Virus record (IMG/VR): IMGVR_UViG_3300018412_000036
Coordinates: 1-28,587 of that record
DNA: 28,587 bases
Source: a virus
Strand: one strand, 5' to 3'
Position 1 is the first letter of the stretch. Each line of letters opens with the position of its first letter. A program made the translations under genes and the position numbers. Of this stretch, positions 6,193 to 12,624 are shown piece by piece. The notes beneath the pieces are model-generated. The model did not search any database and was not told the origin of the DNA. It saw nothing but the letters and a program-made list of their open reading frames with translations.

Positions 6193-6205
6193 AGGTGTCA
6201 CACCT
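6193..6205. repeat. 13-bp dyad AGGTGTcACACCT
   Basis: A perfect palindrome with a single central base, next to a second small hairpin CCTC/GAGG at 6180-6195. It is compact enough to be a protein-binding site, but it does not resemble the GTTT-N8-AAAC operators of this phage. Confidence 0.4.
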
Positions 6206-6347
6206 GATCGCCACGCTGGTGGAACGCTTTCGGGCTTACCTGGCTTGCACATTCCGGCTACCCGTTGGATTAGGGATACTGTCAAGGAATCCCCGGACCG
6301 CTGCGACGCATGTGCCATACGACGTACTACAAGAAACCTTTTACGAT

Positions 6348-6577
6348 TCACCCGCCCCGGTTCGGCAGCGCTACCTTGCCGGGGCAGATGCAAAGGGCAG
6401 TTACGTTGCCAGTCGGCTTATTGGTCTGGGCTGTAGCATCAGGTGCAGCCGCGCGGGGTTTGCTCACCGCCCCAGGTTCTCCCCGCTATTGTTTAGCGCG
6501 AAACCTGAGAGAAACGCCTTCAACGCTGTCGGCTTTCGCCATGTTTGGTTCACTTCGCGAATCATCCCCATCTTCAT
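6348..6577 (-). other. Two short overlapping frames in the distal leader
   Basis: On the transcript strand ATG 6577 to TGA 6464 encodes 37 residues (MKMGMIREVNQTW...), and a GTG at 6467 overlapping that stop (GTGA) encodes 39 residues to 6348 (MSKPRAAAPDATAQTN...). A further frame to 6139 begins inside the second. The GTGA overlap suggests either translational coupling or a gene split by a frameshift. None has a strong ribosome binding site, and the plus strand is also open here for 154 codons (6168-6632), so coding is uncertain. Confidence 0.25.
6355..6381. repeat. Nested hairpin CCCCGG/CCGGGG
   Basis: Arms CCCCGG and CCGGGG enclose a nearly self-complementary centre GGCAGCGCTACC, so the element can form a cross-shaped or long hairpin structure in DNA or RNA. 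Confidence 0.4.
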
Positions 6578-6590
6578 ACGCCTGGGGCGG
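6467..6590. repeat. 10-bp inverted repeat enclosing smaller hairpins
   Basis: CCGCCCCAGG (6467-6476) and CCTGGGGCGG (6581-6590) are perfect 10-base arms 104 bases apart. Inside are CAGGTT/AACCTG and CGCTA-TTGTT-TAGCG. This is the first structure met by a transcript from pL. Confidence 0.45.
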
Positions 6591-6632
6591 CTACTTCGTG
6601 GGCGTCCTGCCTGTTCGCTGTTGATGAAATAG

Positions 6633-6660
6633 AGTTTAATTATTCAAACTAAAATGTCAA
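6633..6660 (-). promoter_or_regulatory. Predicted pL promoter
   Basis: On the minus strand a perfect -35 TTGACA (6660-6655) is followed after 16 bases by TAAACT (6638-6633) as -10. The -10 overlaps an operator with the same pattern as those at pR. It lies just beyond the repressor terminator and points into the leader and left operon. Confidence 0.65.
6634..6649. promoter_or_regulatory. Operator OL1
   Basis: A 16-base site of the form GTTT-N8-AAAC (GTTTAATTATTCAAAC), overlapping the pL -10. The same arms and spacing occur at 7397 and 7444 in the pR region. Confidence 0.6.
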
Positions 6661-6667
6661 TCTGGTT

Positions 6668-6683
6668 GTTCGTAAAATTAAAC
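6668..6683. promoter_or_regulatory. Operator OL2 (one mismatch), with a further half-site
   Basis: GTTC-N8-AAAC, one mismatch from the operator pattern. A GTTT half-site follows at 6691, 23 bases further on, matching the spacing of the OR sites. Confidence 0.45.
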
Positions 6684-6700
6684 TAAATATGTTTGGATGT

Positions 6701-6722
6701 AAAAAAACCAGCCGTAGCTGGT
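6701..6722 (-). terminator. Intrinsic terminator of the repressor gene
   Basis: On the minus strand ACCAGC-TACG-GCTGGT is followed directly by a run of seven T. It lies 20 bases after the repressor stop and separates repressor transcription from the pL start further left. Confidence 0.85.
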
Positions 6723-6742
6723 CTTAAAGTTGGAATGTCTTC

Positions 6743-7396
6743 TTATGGGAGATTCATTTCAAGCCTGACGCAGACGCCGACTATCTCGCATGTGTTATCA
6801 ATAGGGATGGGTTTATAGGCAGGGTTAAGAGGCATTAAATACATGTTAGGCCCATCAATCATGAGTTTTTTGATGGTCGAATCACTGGACCCATTCAATC
6901 TTGCTACTACGATTTTCCCACTTATTGCTTCAATATCAGGATCAACGATTACCAACGACCCATCAGGCAACGAAAGACCGGAACCTGCGGGGCTAGACAT
7001 TGAATCACCCGTTACACGCAATGAAAAAGCGTAAGGAGAAACTTTCGCCGTTGTTTCAATCCATTCAGTCACTTCGTCAAGATTTCCTTCAACCATCTCC
7101 TTCCAATGACCAGCCTGCACTGACGACAAAAGAGGCACGCGGCGCCTTATGTCGGGGCCAGGATTTGAGTTGCCGTTTGATTCCTCAATCAGGCCGCCCT
7201 CAGTAAGCCACCTCTCCGTCACGCCCAAAACATCCGCAAGCTTACTCAGATACTCAACGGACGGCTTTGTCCCGCCGTTGACCCATTGGCTAACGGTTCC
7301 TCGAGATGCTCCAGTGGCTTTTATTAAATTGCTGCTCCGCAAATTCAGCGCCTTCATACGCTGGCCGATGCGGTCACTCATATTTTCATTTTTCAT
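6743..7396 (-). CDS. cI: CI-type phage repressor (HTH + S24 peptidase)
   Basis: A 217-residue repressor. The helix-turn-helix is at ~20-45 (RSSNLIKATGASRGTVSQWV), followed by the usual VEYLSKLADVLGV helix. The self-cleavage site is Ala95-Gly96 in SSVQAGHW. The LexA-type catalytic pair is S132 (TGDSMSSP) and K176 (STIKKL), so the protein should be inactivated by RecA after DNA damage. Three in-frame ATG codons exist at 7414, 7396 and 7381. The first lies inside an operator. I prefer 7396, though 7381 (MSDRIGQRM) is possible, and none has a good ribosome binding site, so a leaderless mRNA as for lambda cI is plausible. Divergent from the Cro-like gene. Confidence 0.92.
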   Translation of the reverse strand: MKNENMSDRIGQRMKALNLRSSNLIKATGASRGTVSQWVNGGTKPSVEYLSKLADVLGVTERWLTEGGLIEESNGNSNPGPDIRRRVPLLSSVQAGHWKEMVEGNLDEVTEWIETTAKVSPYAFSLRVTGDSMSSPAGSGLSLPDGSLVIVDPDIEAISGKIVVARLNGSSDSTIKKLMIDGPNMYLMPLNPAYKPIPIDNTCEIVGVCVRLEMNLP

Positions 7397-7412
7397 GTTT
7401 AAAAAGTTAAAC
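7397..7412. promoter_or_regulatory. Operator OR3
   Basis: GTTTAAAAAGTTAAAC, a near-perfect 16-base dyad directly upstream of the repressor start. It overlaps a second dyad, TTAAAC...TGTTTAA, at 7407-7426. Confidence 0.6.
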
Positions 7413-7420
7413 ATATCTTT

Positions 7421-7436
7421 GTTTAATTTCTTGACT
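7421..7436. promoter_or_regulatory. Weak operator OR2 (half-site)
   Basis: A GTTTAA left arm with a poor right arm, placed 24 bases from OR3 and 23 bases from OR1, the regular spacing expected for three operators on one helix face. It overlaps the pR -35. Confidence 0.4.
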
Positions 7437-7459
7437 ATTTTTTGTTTGAAACATTAAAC
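7431..7459 (+). promoter_or_regulatory. Predicted pR promoter
   Basis: TTGACT (7431-7436) and TTAAAC (7454-7459) with 17 bases between. The -10 lies in operator OR1. It drives the Cro-like gene 31 bases downstream and the rightward early operon. Confidence 0.6.
7444..7459. promoter_or_regulatory. Operator OR1
   Basis: GTTTGAAACATTAAAC, matching the GTTT-N8-AAAC pattern and covering the pR -10. A fourth dyad, TGTTTAAACA, covers the Cro start codon at 7491-7500. Confidence 0.6.
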
Positions 7460-7489
7460 TTTGAGGGTCTAACAAACCTTGGAGGAGAA

Positions 7490-7687
7490 ATGTTTAAACA
7501 AAATCTAATAAACCATTTTGGTACAGCTACAGCCGCTGCTAAGGCGCTTGGCGTATCGAAATCGACAGTAAGCCTCTGGAAGGAAAGTGTTCCATGGAAA
7601 TACGCGCTCTTGGCAGAGAAAAGAACAAACGGCGCCCTTAAATACGATCCATTGGCCTACTCAAAGAATAACGAATCAGCTGCTTAA
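7490..7687 (+). CDS. cro: Cro-type repressor
   Basis: A 65-residue protein starting MFKQNLINHFGT, with a helix-turn-helix in TAAAAKALGVSKSTVSLWKE, the pattern of Cro/CI superfamily proteins. The ATG at 7490 has GGAGGAG just upstream. A longer frame from 7442 would start inside the promoter and is rejected. Position divergent from the repressor and first under pR identifies it as Cro. It should bind the GTTT-N8-AAAC operators and shut down repressor synthesis. The start codon itself lies in a TGTTTAAACA palindrome, so autoregulation at this site is possible. Confidence 0.9.
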   Translation: MFKQNLINHFGTATAAAKALGVSKSTVSLWKESVPWKYALLAEKRTNGALKYDPLAYSKNNESAA

Positions 7688-7716
7688 ACATAAACCACAG
7701 AATCAAGAGGTTAACC

Positions 7717-8259
7717 GTGGGTAATCACTGGCAAGTAGATAAACAACCAGCCTGGCTGGTGGCCGCAATCAAGAAGACGATTGCCGCACTCCCTGGCGGA
7801 TATGCCGAAGCCGCTGAATGGCTAGGCGTGACAGAGGACGCGCTTTTCAACCGACTGCGTGCTGGTGGCGATCAGATCTTCCCGATGGGGTGGGCGATAG
7901 TCCTGCAGCAGGCAAGCGGCACCAAACATATCGCTGATGCCGTTTCGCGCCAGTCAAACAGCGTAAACGTTCCGCTGGTGGCTGTTGAGGACATTGAGAA
8001 CGCTGACATCAATGAACGCCTGATGGAAACGATTGAATGGATTAGCGAGCACTCTCAGTACGTCCGTATAGCGACAGCTGACGGGGTTATTGATGCCGCC
8101 GAACGCGAGAGGATTGAAGAGAACAGCTATCAGGTCATGGCTAAGTGGCAGGAGCATTTAACGCTGCTGTATCGGGTTTTTTGCGCCCCTGAAAAGAGTG
8201 GGACCGGCGAGTGTGCAGCTCCCGGCCCCGCGGCGCTTCGCAATCGTGTGGAGAACTAA
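7717..8259 (+). CDS. CII/YmfL-like regulatory protein
   Basis: A 180-residue protein of the phage CII (CP76/YmfL) type. The N-terminal ~75 residues hold a helix-turn-helix-like stretch (GGYAEAAEWLGVTEDALFNRLR) followed by FPMGWAIVLQQASGTKHIADAV, typical of this family. The C-terminal part is helical and includes ADGVIDAAERERIEE. It should bind DNA and set the lysis/lysogeny balance or early gene level. The start is GTG with AAGAGG upstream. The gene follows Cro as ymfL follows ymfT in the e14 prophage. Direct targets cannot be seen. Confidence 0.8.
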   Translation: MGNHWQVDKQPAWLVAAIKKTIAALPGGYAEAAEWLGVTEDALFNRLRAGGDQIFPMGWAIVLQQASGTKHIADAVSRQSNSVNVPLVAVEDIENADINERLMETIEWISEHSQYVRIATADGVIDAAERERIEENSYQVMAKWQEHLTLLYRVFCAPEKSGTGECAAPGPAALRNRVEN

Positions 8260-8262
8260 CGC

Positions 8263-8592
8263 ATGAACAGTTTAACGGCAAAGAACCGTTTACCGCAACT
8301 GAGGATGATCCCGATTCCGGGTGTTCCGCTGTTTCGGTATGAACGCAGAGTATCAAACCGCTGGGTTGCATGTAACCACAGCCGAGCGGCTGGTGTCGTG
8401 GGTGTCTACTACCGGAGGGCAAAACAGTTATGCGCGTCCTTAACCGATGGTTCAAAGACAGAAGGGGCATCCCCGTCCACGTTATCCGCTGGGAGCCTGA
8501 GACTCAACGAGTTATCTACCTGCGTGAAAACTATGAACATGGCGAGTGCTTTAGCCCAATCAAAGAATTCATGCGCGATTTCATCGAGATAG
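8263..8592 (+). CDS. Small phage protein in the YmfM position
   Basis: A 109-residue frame with GGAG upstream, beginning 3 bases after the YmfL-like stop. The first ~60 residues look coding (NRLPQLRMIPIPGVPLFRYERR, GVVGVYYRRAKQLCASL). The last ~50 are overlapped in another frame by the DUF4222 gene and are low in complexity, so the real protein may be under constraint only in its N-terminal half. In e14 the gene after ymfL is ymfM, a protein of similar length reported to cause SOS-linked filamentation. I infer the match from synteny and size only. Confidence 0.5.
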   Translation: MNSLTAKNRLPQLRMIPIPGVPLFRYERRVSNRWVACNHSRAAGVVGVYYRRAKQLCASLTDGSKTEGASPSTLSAGSLRLNELSTCVKTMNMASALAQSKNSCAISSR

Positions 8593-8612
8593 GGGCTAAG
8601 GATGAGCACTAA
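8430..8612 (+). CDS. DUF4222 family protein
   Basis: A 60-residue protein with the DUF4222 pattern: RWFKDRRGIPVHVIRWEPETQRVIYLRENYEHGECFSP. GGAGGG lies about 10 bases before the ATG. The family is common directly before the O-type replication gene in enterobacterial prophages, with unknown function. Here it overlaps the upstream small gene for most of its length in a different frame and the initiator gene by 11 bases, so this stretch is dense with overlapping coding. Confidence 0.8.
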   Translation: MRVLNRWFKDRRGIPVHVIRWEPETQRVIYLRENYEHGECFSPIKEFMRDFIEIGAKDEH

Positions 8613-9495
8613 ATTAACCAGTTACGTCTGGGACGGTTGCGCATCGTCTGGCATGAAATTATCCAGTGTGGCGATTATGGCGCGCCTGGCTGATTTCAGC
8701 AGTGACGAGGGCGTTTGCTGGCCTTCTATCGCGACTATCGCACGACAATTAGGGGCAGGGGAGAGCACTGTCAGAACGGCTATCGGCGCGCTGGAGAAAG
8801 AGGGCTGGCTGACCCGCAAAGCACGCCGTCAGGGTAATCGCAACGCATCCAACGTTTACACCCTCAACGTTCAGAAGCTGCGTGCTGCTGCGTTTGCTCA
8901 CCTGCCAGAATCTGACACGTCAAATCCTGACGCATCAAAATCTGACGCGTCGAAATCTGATGCATCAGAATTTGACCCATCAAAATTTGAGGCGTCGGAA
9001 TCCAGCAAAAAAGGCGGTTTTGACCCGTCAGAATCTGGTGGGGATCCGTCAGTAAATACAACTACTGATCCATCAGATAAAAACAAAACCTCTTGTCAGG
9101 TTGCTGGGCAACCCGACCCTGGTGTTTTGATTACTGACCAGTCGAAACAGGTTTTATCTCACCTCAACCAAAAAACCGGTGCACGTTATCAGGTCTGCAG
9201 ATCGTCGATGGACCCAATCCGCGCACGCCTCGGTGAAAAATTCACCCTGGAAGAACTGCTGCTGGTGGTTGATTACTCCACAGCCAAGTGGGGTGATGAT
9301 TTGCAAATGGCTGATTATCTGCGTCCCTCAACGCTATTCCAGCCGAGTAAATTCCCGGCATACCTCCAGTCGGCAACGAAATGGAAAGAGGCTGGACGCC
9401 CTTGCAGGGTGAACGGCAAATGGGAGAGCGCGGCTTTCAAAGCTGATTACTCAAACAGCGTTCAAACCGAAATACCTAATGGGTTCAGGGGGTGA
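8602..9495 (+). CDS. O-type phage replication initiator
   Basis: A 297-residue protein. Residues 1-100 form a winged helix (SSVAIMARLADFSSDEGVCWPS, TIARQLGAGESTVRTAIGALEKEGWL), the DNA-binding part of lambda O-like and DnaT-like proteins. Residues 104-133 are a low-complexity tract of (S/F)DxS(K/E) repeats, encoded by 15-base DNA repeats. Residues ~185-275 are the conserved phage C-terminal domain (ITDQSKQVLSHLNQKTGARY, LRPSTLFQPSKFPAYLQ). By analogy with lambda O it binds iterons inside its own gene and recruits the host or phage helicase loader. No P-type loader or DnaC-like helicase follows, so recruitment may go through host proteins. Confidence 0.85.
   Translation: MSTKLTSYVWDGCASSGMKLSSVAIMARLADFSSDEGVCWPSIATIARQLGAGESTVRTAIGALEKEGWLTRKARRQGNRNASNVYTLNVQKLRAAAFAHLPESDTSNPDASKSDASKSDASEFDPSKFEASESSKKGGFDPSESGGDPSVNTTTDPSDKNKTSCQVAGQPDPGVLITDQSKQVLSHLNQKTGARYQVCRSSMDPIRARLGEKFTLEELLLVVDYSTAKWGDDLQMADYLRPSTLFQPSKFPAYLQSATKWKEAGRPCRVNGKWESAAFKADYSNSVQTEIPNGFRG
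8911..9033 (+). repeat. 15-bp iterons, probable replication origin
   Basis: Six tandem 15-base units from 8911 to 9000, consensus TYTGACGCRTCAAAA, plus a seventh at 9019-9033. Most units contain the dyad TGAC-N-CGTCA or a close variant. Shorter GATCCRTCAG copies follow at ~9049 and ~9068. The arrangement inside the initiator gene is that of lambda ori, where O binds. The A/T-rich stretch at ~9050-9095 is a candidate unwinding region. Confidence 0.7.
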
Positions 9496-9497
9496 GC

Positions 9498-9944
9498 ATG
9501 AGCCTGATTCACGAAGTCCTGAAATACATCGAAGCACACCCTGGTAGCAGTGCTGCAAGTCTCCGACTGGTGTTTCCACACGTTCCGCGCACCTGGGTGC
9601 AACGCGCCGCTTACCGCCTGTTTGAAAGTGAGTTCACCACAAGGGAGATGATCAAGGGCCAGTTCTGCTACTTCGCGGCAAAGGCTTATCCCGAAACTGG
9701 CGGGATGCCCATCGCCGAAATCACCCGATCACGGGGTCTGGTACGCAAGGCCCAGGAACTGGAATCGAAAGGGCTGTGGCTGCGCGCAGCGACGGTATGG
9801 CTTGAAGCGTTCGATGCATCGCGATTAACCGACGAAAGGGCGCATTGCCTGGCCCAGCGCCTGAAATGTCTTGAGAAGCGCGCATATAGCGCTGGTGGTG
9901 AGCGTGTTTACGATTTACCTGGCAGATTCAATGGTGAGCTATGA
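9498..9944 (+). CDS. PerC-like regulatory protein
   Basis: A 148-residue protein. The N-terminal half is a winged-helix-like domain (EVLKYIEAHPGSSAASLRLVF...RTWVQRAAYRLFE). The C-terminal half matches the PerC family (VRKAQELESKGLWLRAATVWLEAFD, followed by CLAQRLKCLEKRA). PerC proteins were first known as virulence activators in enteropathogenic E. coli and are frequent in prophages, where they act on host promoters. The ATG at 9498 has AGGGGG 5 bases upstream; a GTG at 9492 is in frame. It overlaps the methyltransferase gene by 4 bases (ATGA). Regulation of phage or host targets is inferred from family only. Confidence 0.75.
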   Translation: MSLIHEVLKYIEAHPGSSAASLRLVFPHVPRTWVQRAAYRLFESEFTTREMIKGQFCYFAAKAYPETGGMPIAEITRSRGLVRKAQELESKGLWLRAATVWLEAFDASRLTDERAHCLAQRLKCLEKRAYSAGGERVYDLPGRFNGEL

Positions 9945-12226
9945 GATACGGATCAGTTTGCAGTGGCATTGAAGCCGCATCGGTTGCCTGGGAACCACTG
10001 GGATGGAAGCCGGCATGGTTTGCTGAAATAGAGAAATTCCCGTCGGCAGTGCTGGCAGCGCATTGGCCTGATGTGGCGAACCTTGGGGATATGACCAAAA
10101 TCTCAGCCGCAGTTCGTGCCGGTGAAGTTGAAGCGCCGGATGTTCTGGTTGGCGGCACTCCGTGCCAGGCATTCAGCATCGCAGGTTTGCGTAATGGGCT
10201 TGCGGATGCACGTGGGCAATTAACCCTTTCATATGTGGAATTAGCAAATGCAATCGACGACAAGCGCCGCGAGCGCGAAGAAGAAGAAGCGATCATCGTC
10301 TGGGAAAACGTCCCCGGCGTCCTCTCGTCAAAAGACAACGCCTTCGGCTGCTTTATTGGCGCGCTTGCCGGAGAAGACTGCGAACTGCAGCCAGCAGGGG
10401 GAAAATGGTCGAACGCTGGTTGTGTGTATGGACCATCGCGCATTGTCGCCTGGCGATTGCTCGACGCTCAATTTTTCGGCGTGGCACAACGACGCAAGCG
10501 TGTGTTCGTTGTCGCAAGTGCTCGAAGTGGATTTGATCCCGCAGCGTTACTTTTTGAGTACGACGGCGTGCGCCGGGATACTCCGCCGAGCCGAGAACCG
10601 CAAGCGGCAATTACCGCAGATGCTGGAAAACGCATTGAAATCGGTAGTCACTGGGACAACCCGGTAAATCCGCACCCAACATTGAACCAGTCGAACAACG
10701 AAGGTGGTATTGGGCAAAGCAACAAGGAGATATTCGCGCAGCGTGGGAGTGGTTTGGTTGGAGAAATTCAGGCGTTTGGCGGTGGCAACACCAGCGGCAG
10801 TATTGATGTTGCAGCTTGCCTTACGGCAAAAGGACAACGCATAGATTTTGATGTCGAAACCTTTGCTGTGCACGGCACGCAAGACCCAGATATAAATCGC
10901 GAACTGGCCCATACACTTGGTCGAAACAACGGGCAAGAGAACGCCTGCATCGCATTCAGCTATAAAGACCACGGTGCTGACGCAACGGTTGATATGGCAC
11001 CCACGCTACGTGCAGGGAACCACGACACCAGTCACGCCAATAGCGGTCAGCCCCCAGCCATTGCCTATGCATTCAAAGCAGGACAAGGCACCAAAGCTGG
11101 CGGGATTGGCTTTGCAGAAGAGCAGGCACCTACCCTCACCAGTGCAAGTAGCGGAACAAACTTAAGCCCTGCCATCATGCAGAGCATGGCTGTTCGTCGC
11201 CTCACGCCAGTTGAATGCGAGCGCTTACAAGGATTCCCTGATAACCACACCCTCATCAACTGGCGTGGCAAAGAAGCGACCGAATGCCCAGATGGCCCGC
11301 GCTACAAAGCGATCGGCAACAGCATGGCTGTACCGGTCATGCGCTGGATTGGTGAACGCATCGCTGCTGCAATGCCAGTTGAGGAAACAGCCCCACGCAC
11401 CTGGCAGCGCCCGTTCCTGAAATGGGCTGGTGGTAAATTCTCCCTGCTGTCTGAACTCGATAGCCTCATCCCTGCTGGCCTGCGATTGATTGAGCCGTTT
11501 GTCGGCGGTGGTTCGGTGTTTATGAACTCCGACAAGCACGCCAGTTTCCTGCTTGCTGACGTCAATCAGGATTTAATCAACCTCTACCAGATGCTGGCGG
11601 TGGACCCGGATCAGGTTGTAACGCATGCCCGCCGCATGTTCTCCCTGCTGAACAATGCAGAGAGTTACAGCAAGCTGCGCGATGAATTTAATAACCAGCT
11701 AATGGGTGGTCCTGAACGTGCGGCGGCGCTGCTGTACTTCAACCGTCACTGCTTTAACGGCCTGATCCGGTACAACCTCGATAGCCAGTTCAACGTAGGC
11801 TTTGGTAAATACCGCGCTCCGTATTTCCCTGAAAAAGAGATTCAGGCATTTGTCGGGATGGCTCACAACTGCGTGTTCCTGAATGCCGGCTTCCGCAGAA
11901 CGTTGGCGCTGGCAGGTGAGGGTGATGTTGTTTACTGCGATCCACCATATGAACCGATGCCGGGAACCAGCGGATTCACTGGATATGCTGCTGGTGGCTT
12001 CAAGTGGGCTGATCAGATTGCTCTGGCAGAATGCTGTGTTGCTGCTCATCAGCGTGGGGCAACAGTTGTGATCAGCAATTCTACCGCACCCCGCATCATC
12101 GACCTTTATGAACAACACGGTTTCACATTGCATCACGTAAGTGCACGCCGTGCGATATCCAGCAAGGGCAGCACGCGTGAAACATCATCAGACGTTGTTG
12201 CCATCCTCAGAGGGTCCGCGCTATGA
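9941..12226 (+). CDS. Bifunctional DNA methyltransferase: cytosine-C5 (Dcm-like) fused to adenine-N6 (Dam-like)
   Basis: A 761-residue fusion. Residues 1-480 are a C5-cytosine methyltransferase: motif I SVCSGIEAASVAW (5-17), catalytic GGTPCQ (71-76), ENVPG (122-126), QRRKRVFVV (183-191), a ~220-residue target-recognition region, then LTPVECERLQGFPD (421-434) and YKAIGNSMAVPV (455-466). Residues ~488-761 are a Dam-type adenine methyltransferase: FLKWAGGK (492-499), IEPFVGGGSVF (517-527) and DPPY (667-670). Both catalytic sets look intact. The Dam half is nearly the length of E. coli Dam, which suggests GATC as target; the cytosine target is unknown. The likely role is protecting replicating phage DNA from host restriction. 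Start overlaps the PerC-like stop. Confidence 0.93.
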   Translation: MRYGSVCSGIEAASVAWEPLGWKPAWFAEIEKFPSAVLAAHWPDVANLGDMTKISAAVRAGEVEAPDVLVGGTPCQAFSIAGLRNGLADARGQLTLSYVELANAIDDKRREREEEEAIIVWENVPGVLSSKDNAFGCFIGALAGEDCELQPAGGKWSNAGCVYGPSRIVAWRLLDAQFFGVAQRRKRVFVVASARSGFDPAALLFEYDGVRRDTPPSREPQAAITADAGKRIEIGSHWDNPVNPHPTLNQSNNEGGIGQSNKEIFAQRGSGLVGEIQAFGGGNTSGSIDVAACLTAKGQRIDFDVETFAVHGTQDPDINRELAHTLGRNNGQENACIAFSYKDHGADATVDMAPTLRAGNHDTSHANSGQPPAIAYAFKAGQGTKAGGIGFAEEQAPTLTSASSGTNLSPAIMQSMAVRRLTPVECERLQGFPDNHTLINWRGKEATECPDGPRYKAIGNSMAVPVMRWIGERIAAAMPVEETAPRTWQRPFLKWAGGKFSLLSELDSLIPAGLRLIEPFVGGGSVFMNSDKHASFLLADVNQDLINLYQMLAVDPDQVVTHARRMFSLLNNAESYSKLRDEFNNQLMGGPERAAALLYFNRHCFNGLIRYNLDSQFNVGFGKYRAPYFPEKEIQAFVGMAHNCVFLNAGFRRTLALAGEGDVVYCDPPYEPMPGTSGFTGYAAGGFKWADQIALAECCVAAHQRGATVVISNSTAPRIIDLYEQHGFTLHHVSARRAISSKGSTRETSSDVVAILRGSAL

Positions 12227-12609
12227 AGCTGAAATTACCGTTCCCGCCAAGCGTGAACACCTACTGGCGTGCCCCGAACAAAGGGCCGCTGAAAGGTCTC
12301 CATCTGATCAGCGCCAAAGGCCGCGCATTCCAGAGCGAAGCCTGTGCTGCAATCATTGAGCAACTGCGCCGCTTGCCGAAGCCATCAAGTTCTCTGTGTG
12401 CAGTGGAAATCCTGCTGTATCCACCGGACAACCGCCGCCGTGACATCGACAACTACAGCAAAGGGCTTTTTGATGCGCTGACCCATGCCGGAGTATGGGA
12501 AGACGACAATCAGGTGAAAAAGATGCTGGTGGAGTGGGGGCCAGTAACACCGAAAGGGAAGGTTGAAATCACGATCAGCAAATACGAACCGGCGGGTGCA
12601 GCCGCCTGA
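12223..12609 (+). CDS. rusA: RusA-type Holliday junction resolvase
   Basis: A 128-residue endonuclease that cuts Holliday junctions during phage recombination. The metal-binding acidic residues are visible: D74 and D76 in RRRDIDNYSK and D94/D95 in GVWEDDNQV, matching the three aspartates of RusA. The N-terminal LPFPPSVNTYWR and the SAKGRAF turn are also family features. The length matches RusA (about 120). The start overlaps the upstream stop by 4 bases. It lies in the usual place between the replication genes and Q. Confidence 0.93.
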   Translation: MKLKLPFPPSVNTYWRAPNKGPLKGLHLISAKGRAFQSEACAAIIEQLRRLPKPSSSLCAVEILLYPPDNRRRDIDNYSKGLFDALTHAGVWEDDNQVKKMLVEWGPVTPKGKVEITISKYEPAGAAA

Positions 12610-12624
12610 TAAGTGGAGAAGACC

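Larger units (their letters stand above)
5453..6625 (-). ncRNA. Long structured leader of the pL transcript
   Basis: About 1.17 kb between the predicted pL start near 6626 and the first left-operon gene. No convincing N-type antiterminator gene or nut site is visible. The interval is instead filled with inverted repeats: 5503-5585, 5677-5806, 5801-5901, 5903-5919, 5923-5948, 6036-6070, 6355-6381, 6467-6590 (10-base arms CCGCCCCAGG/CCTGGGGCGG) and others. Several resemble tRNA parts when read on the minus strand, which is the strand of the transcript. One weak gene and three short overlapping frames lie in it and are listed separately. A cis-acting or processed RNA role is inference. Confidence 0.5.

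Noticed and set aside
6168-6632. 154-codon plus-strand open frame in the pL leader
   Set aside because: It runs antisense to the expected leader transcript, has no close ribosome binding site, a composition rich in Arg/Leu/Ser typical of antisense frames, and no recognisable domain.
8911-9033. CRISPR array
   Set aside because: The repeats are tandem 15-mers without spacers and lie in frame inside the initiator gene, which fits iterons.
8864-9086. Minus-strand frames rich in Asp/Ser repeats opposite the initiator gene
   Set aside because: They are the antisense of the iteron tract and owe their open frames to the 15-base repeat length being a multiple of three.
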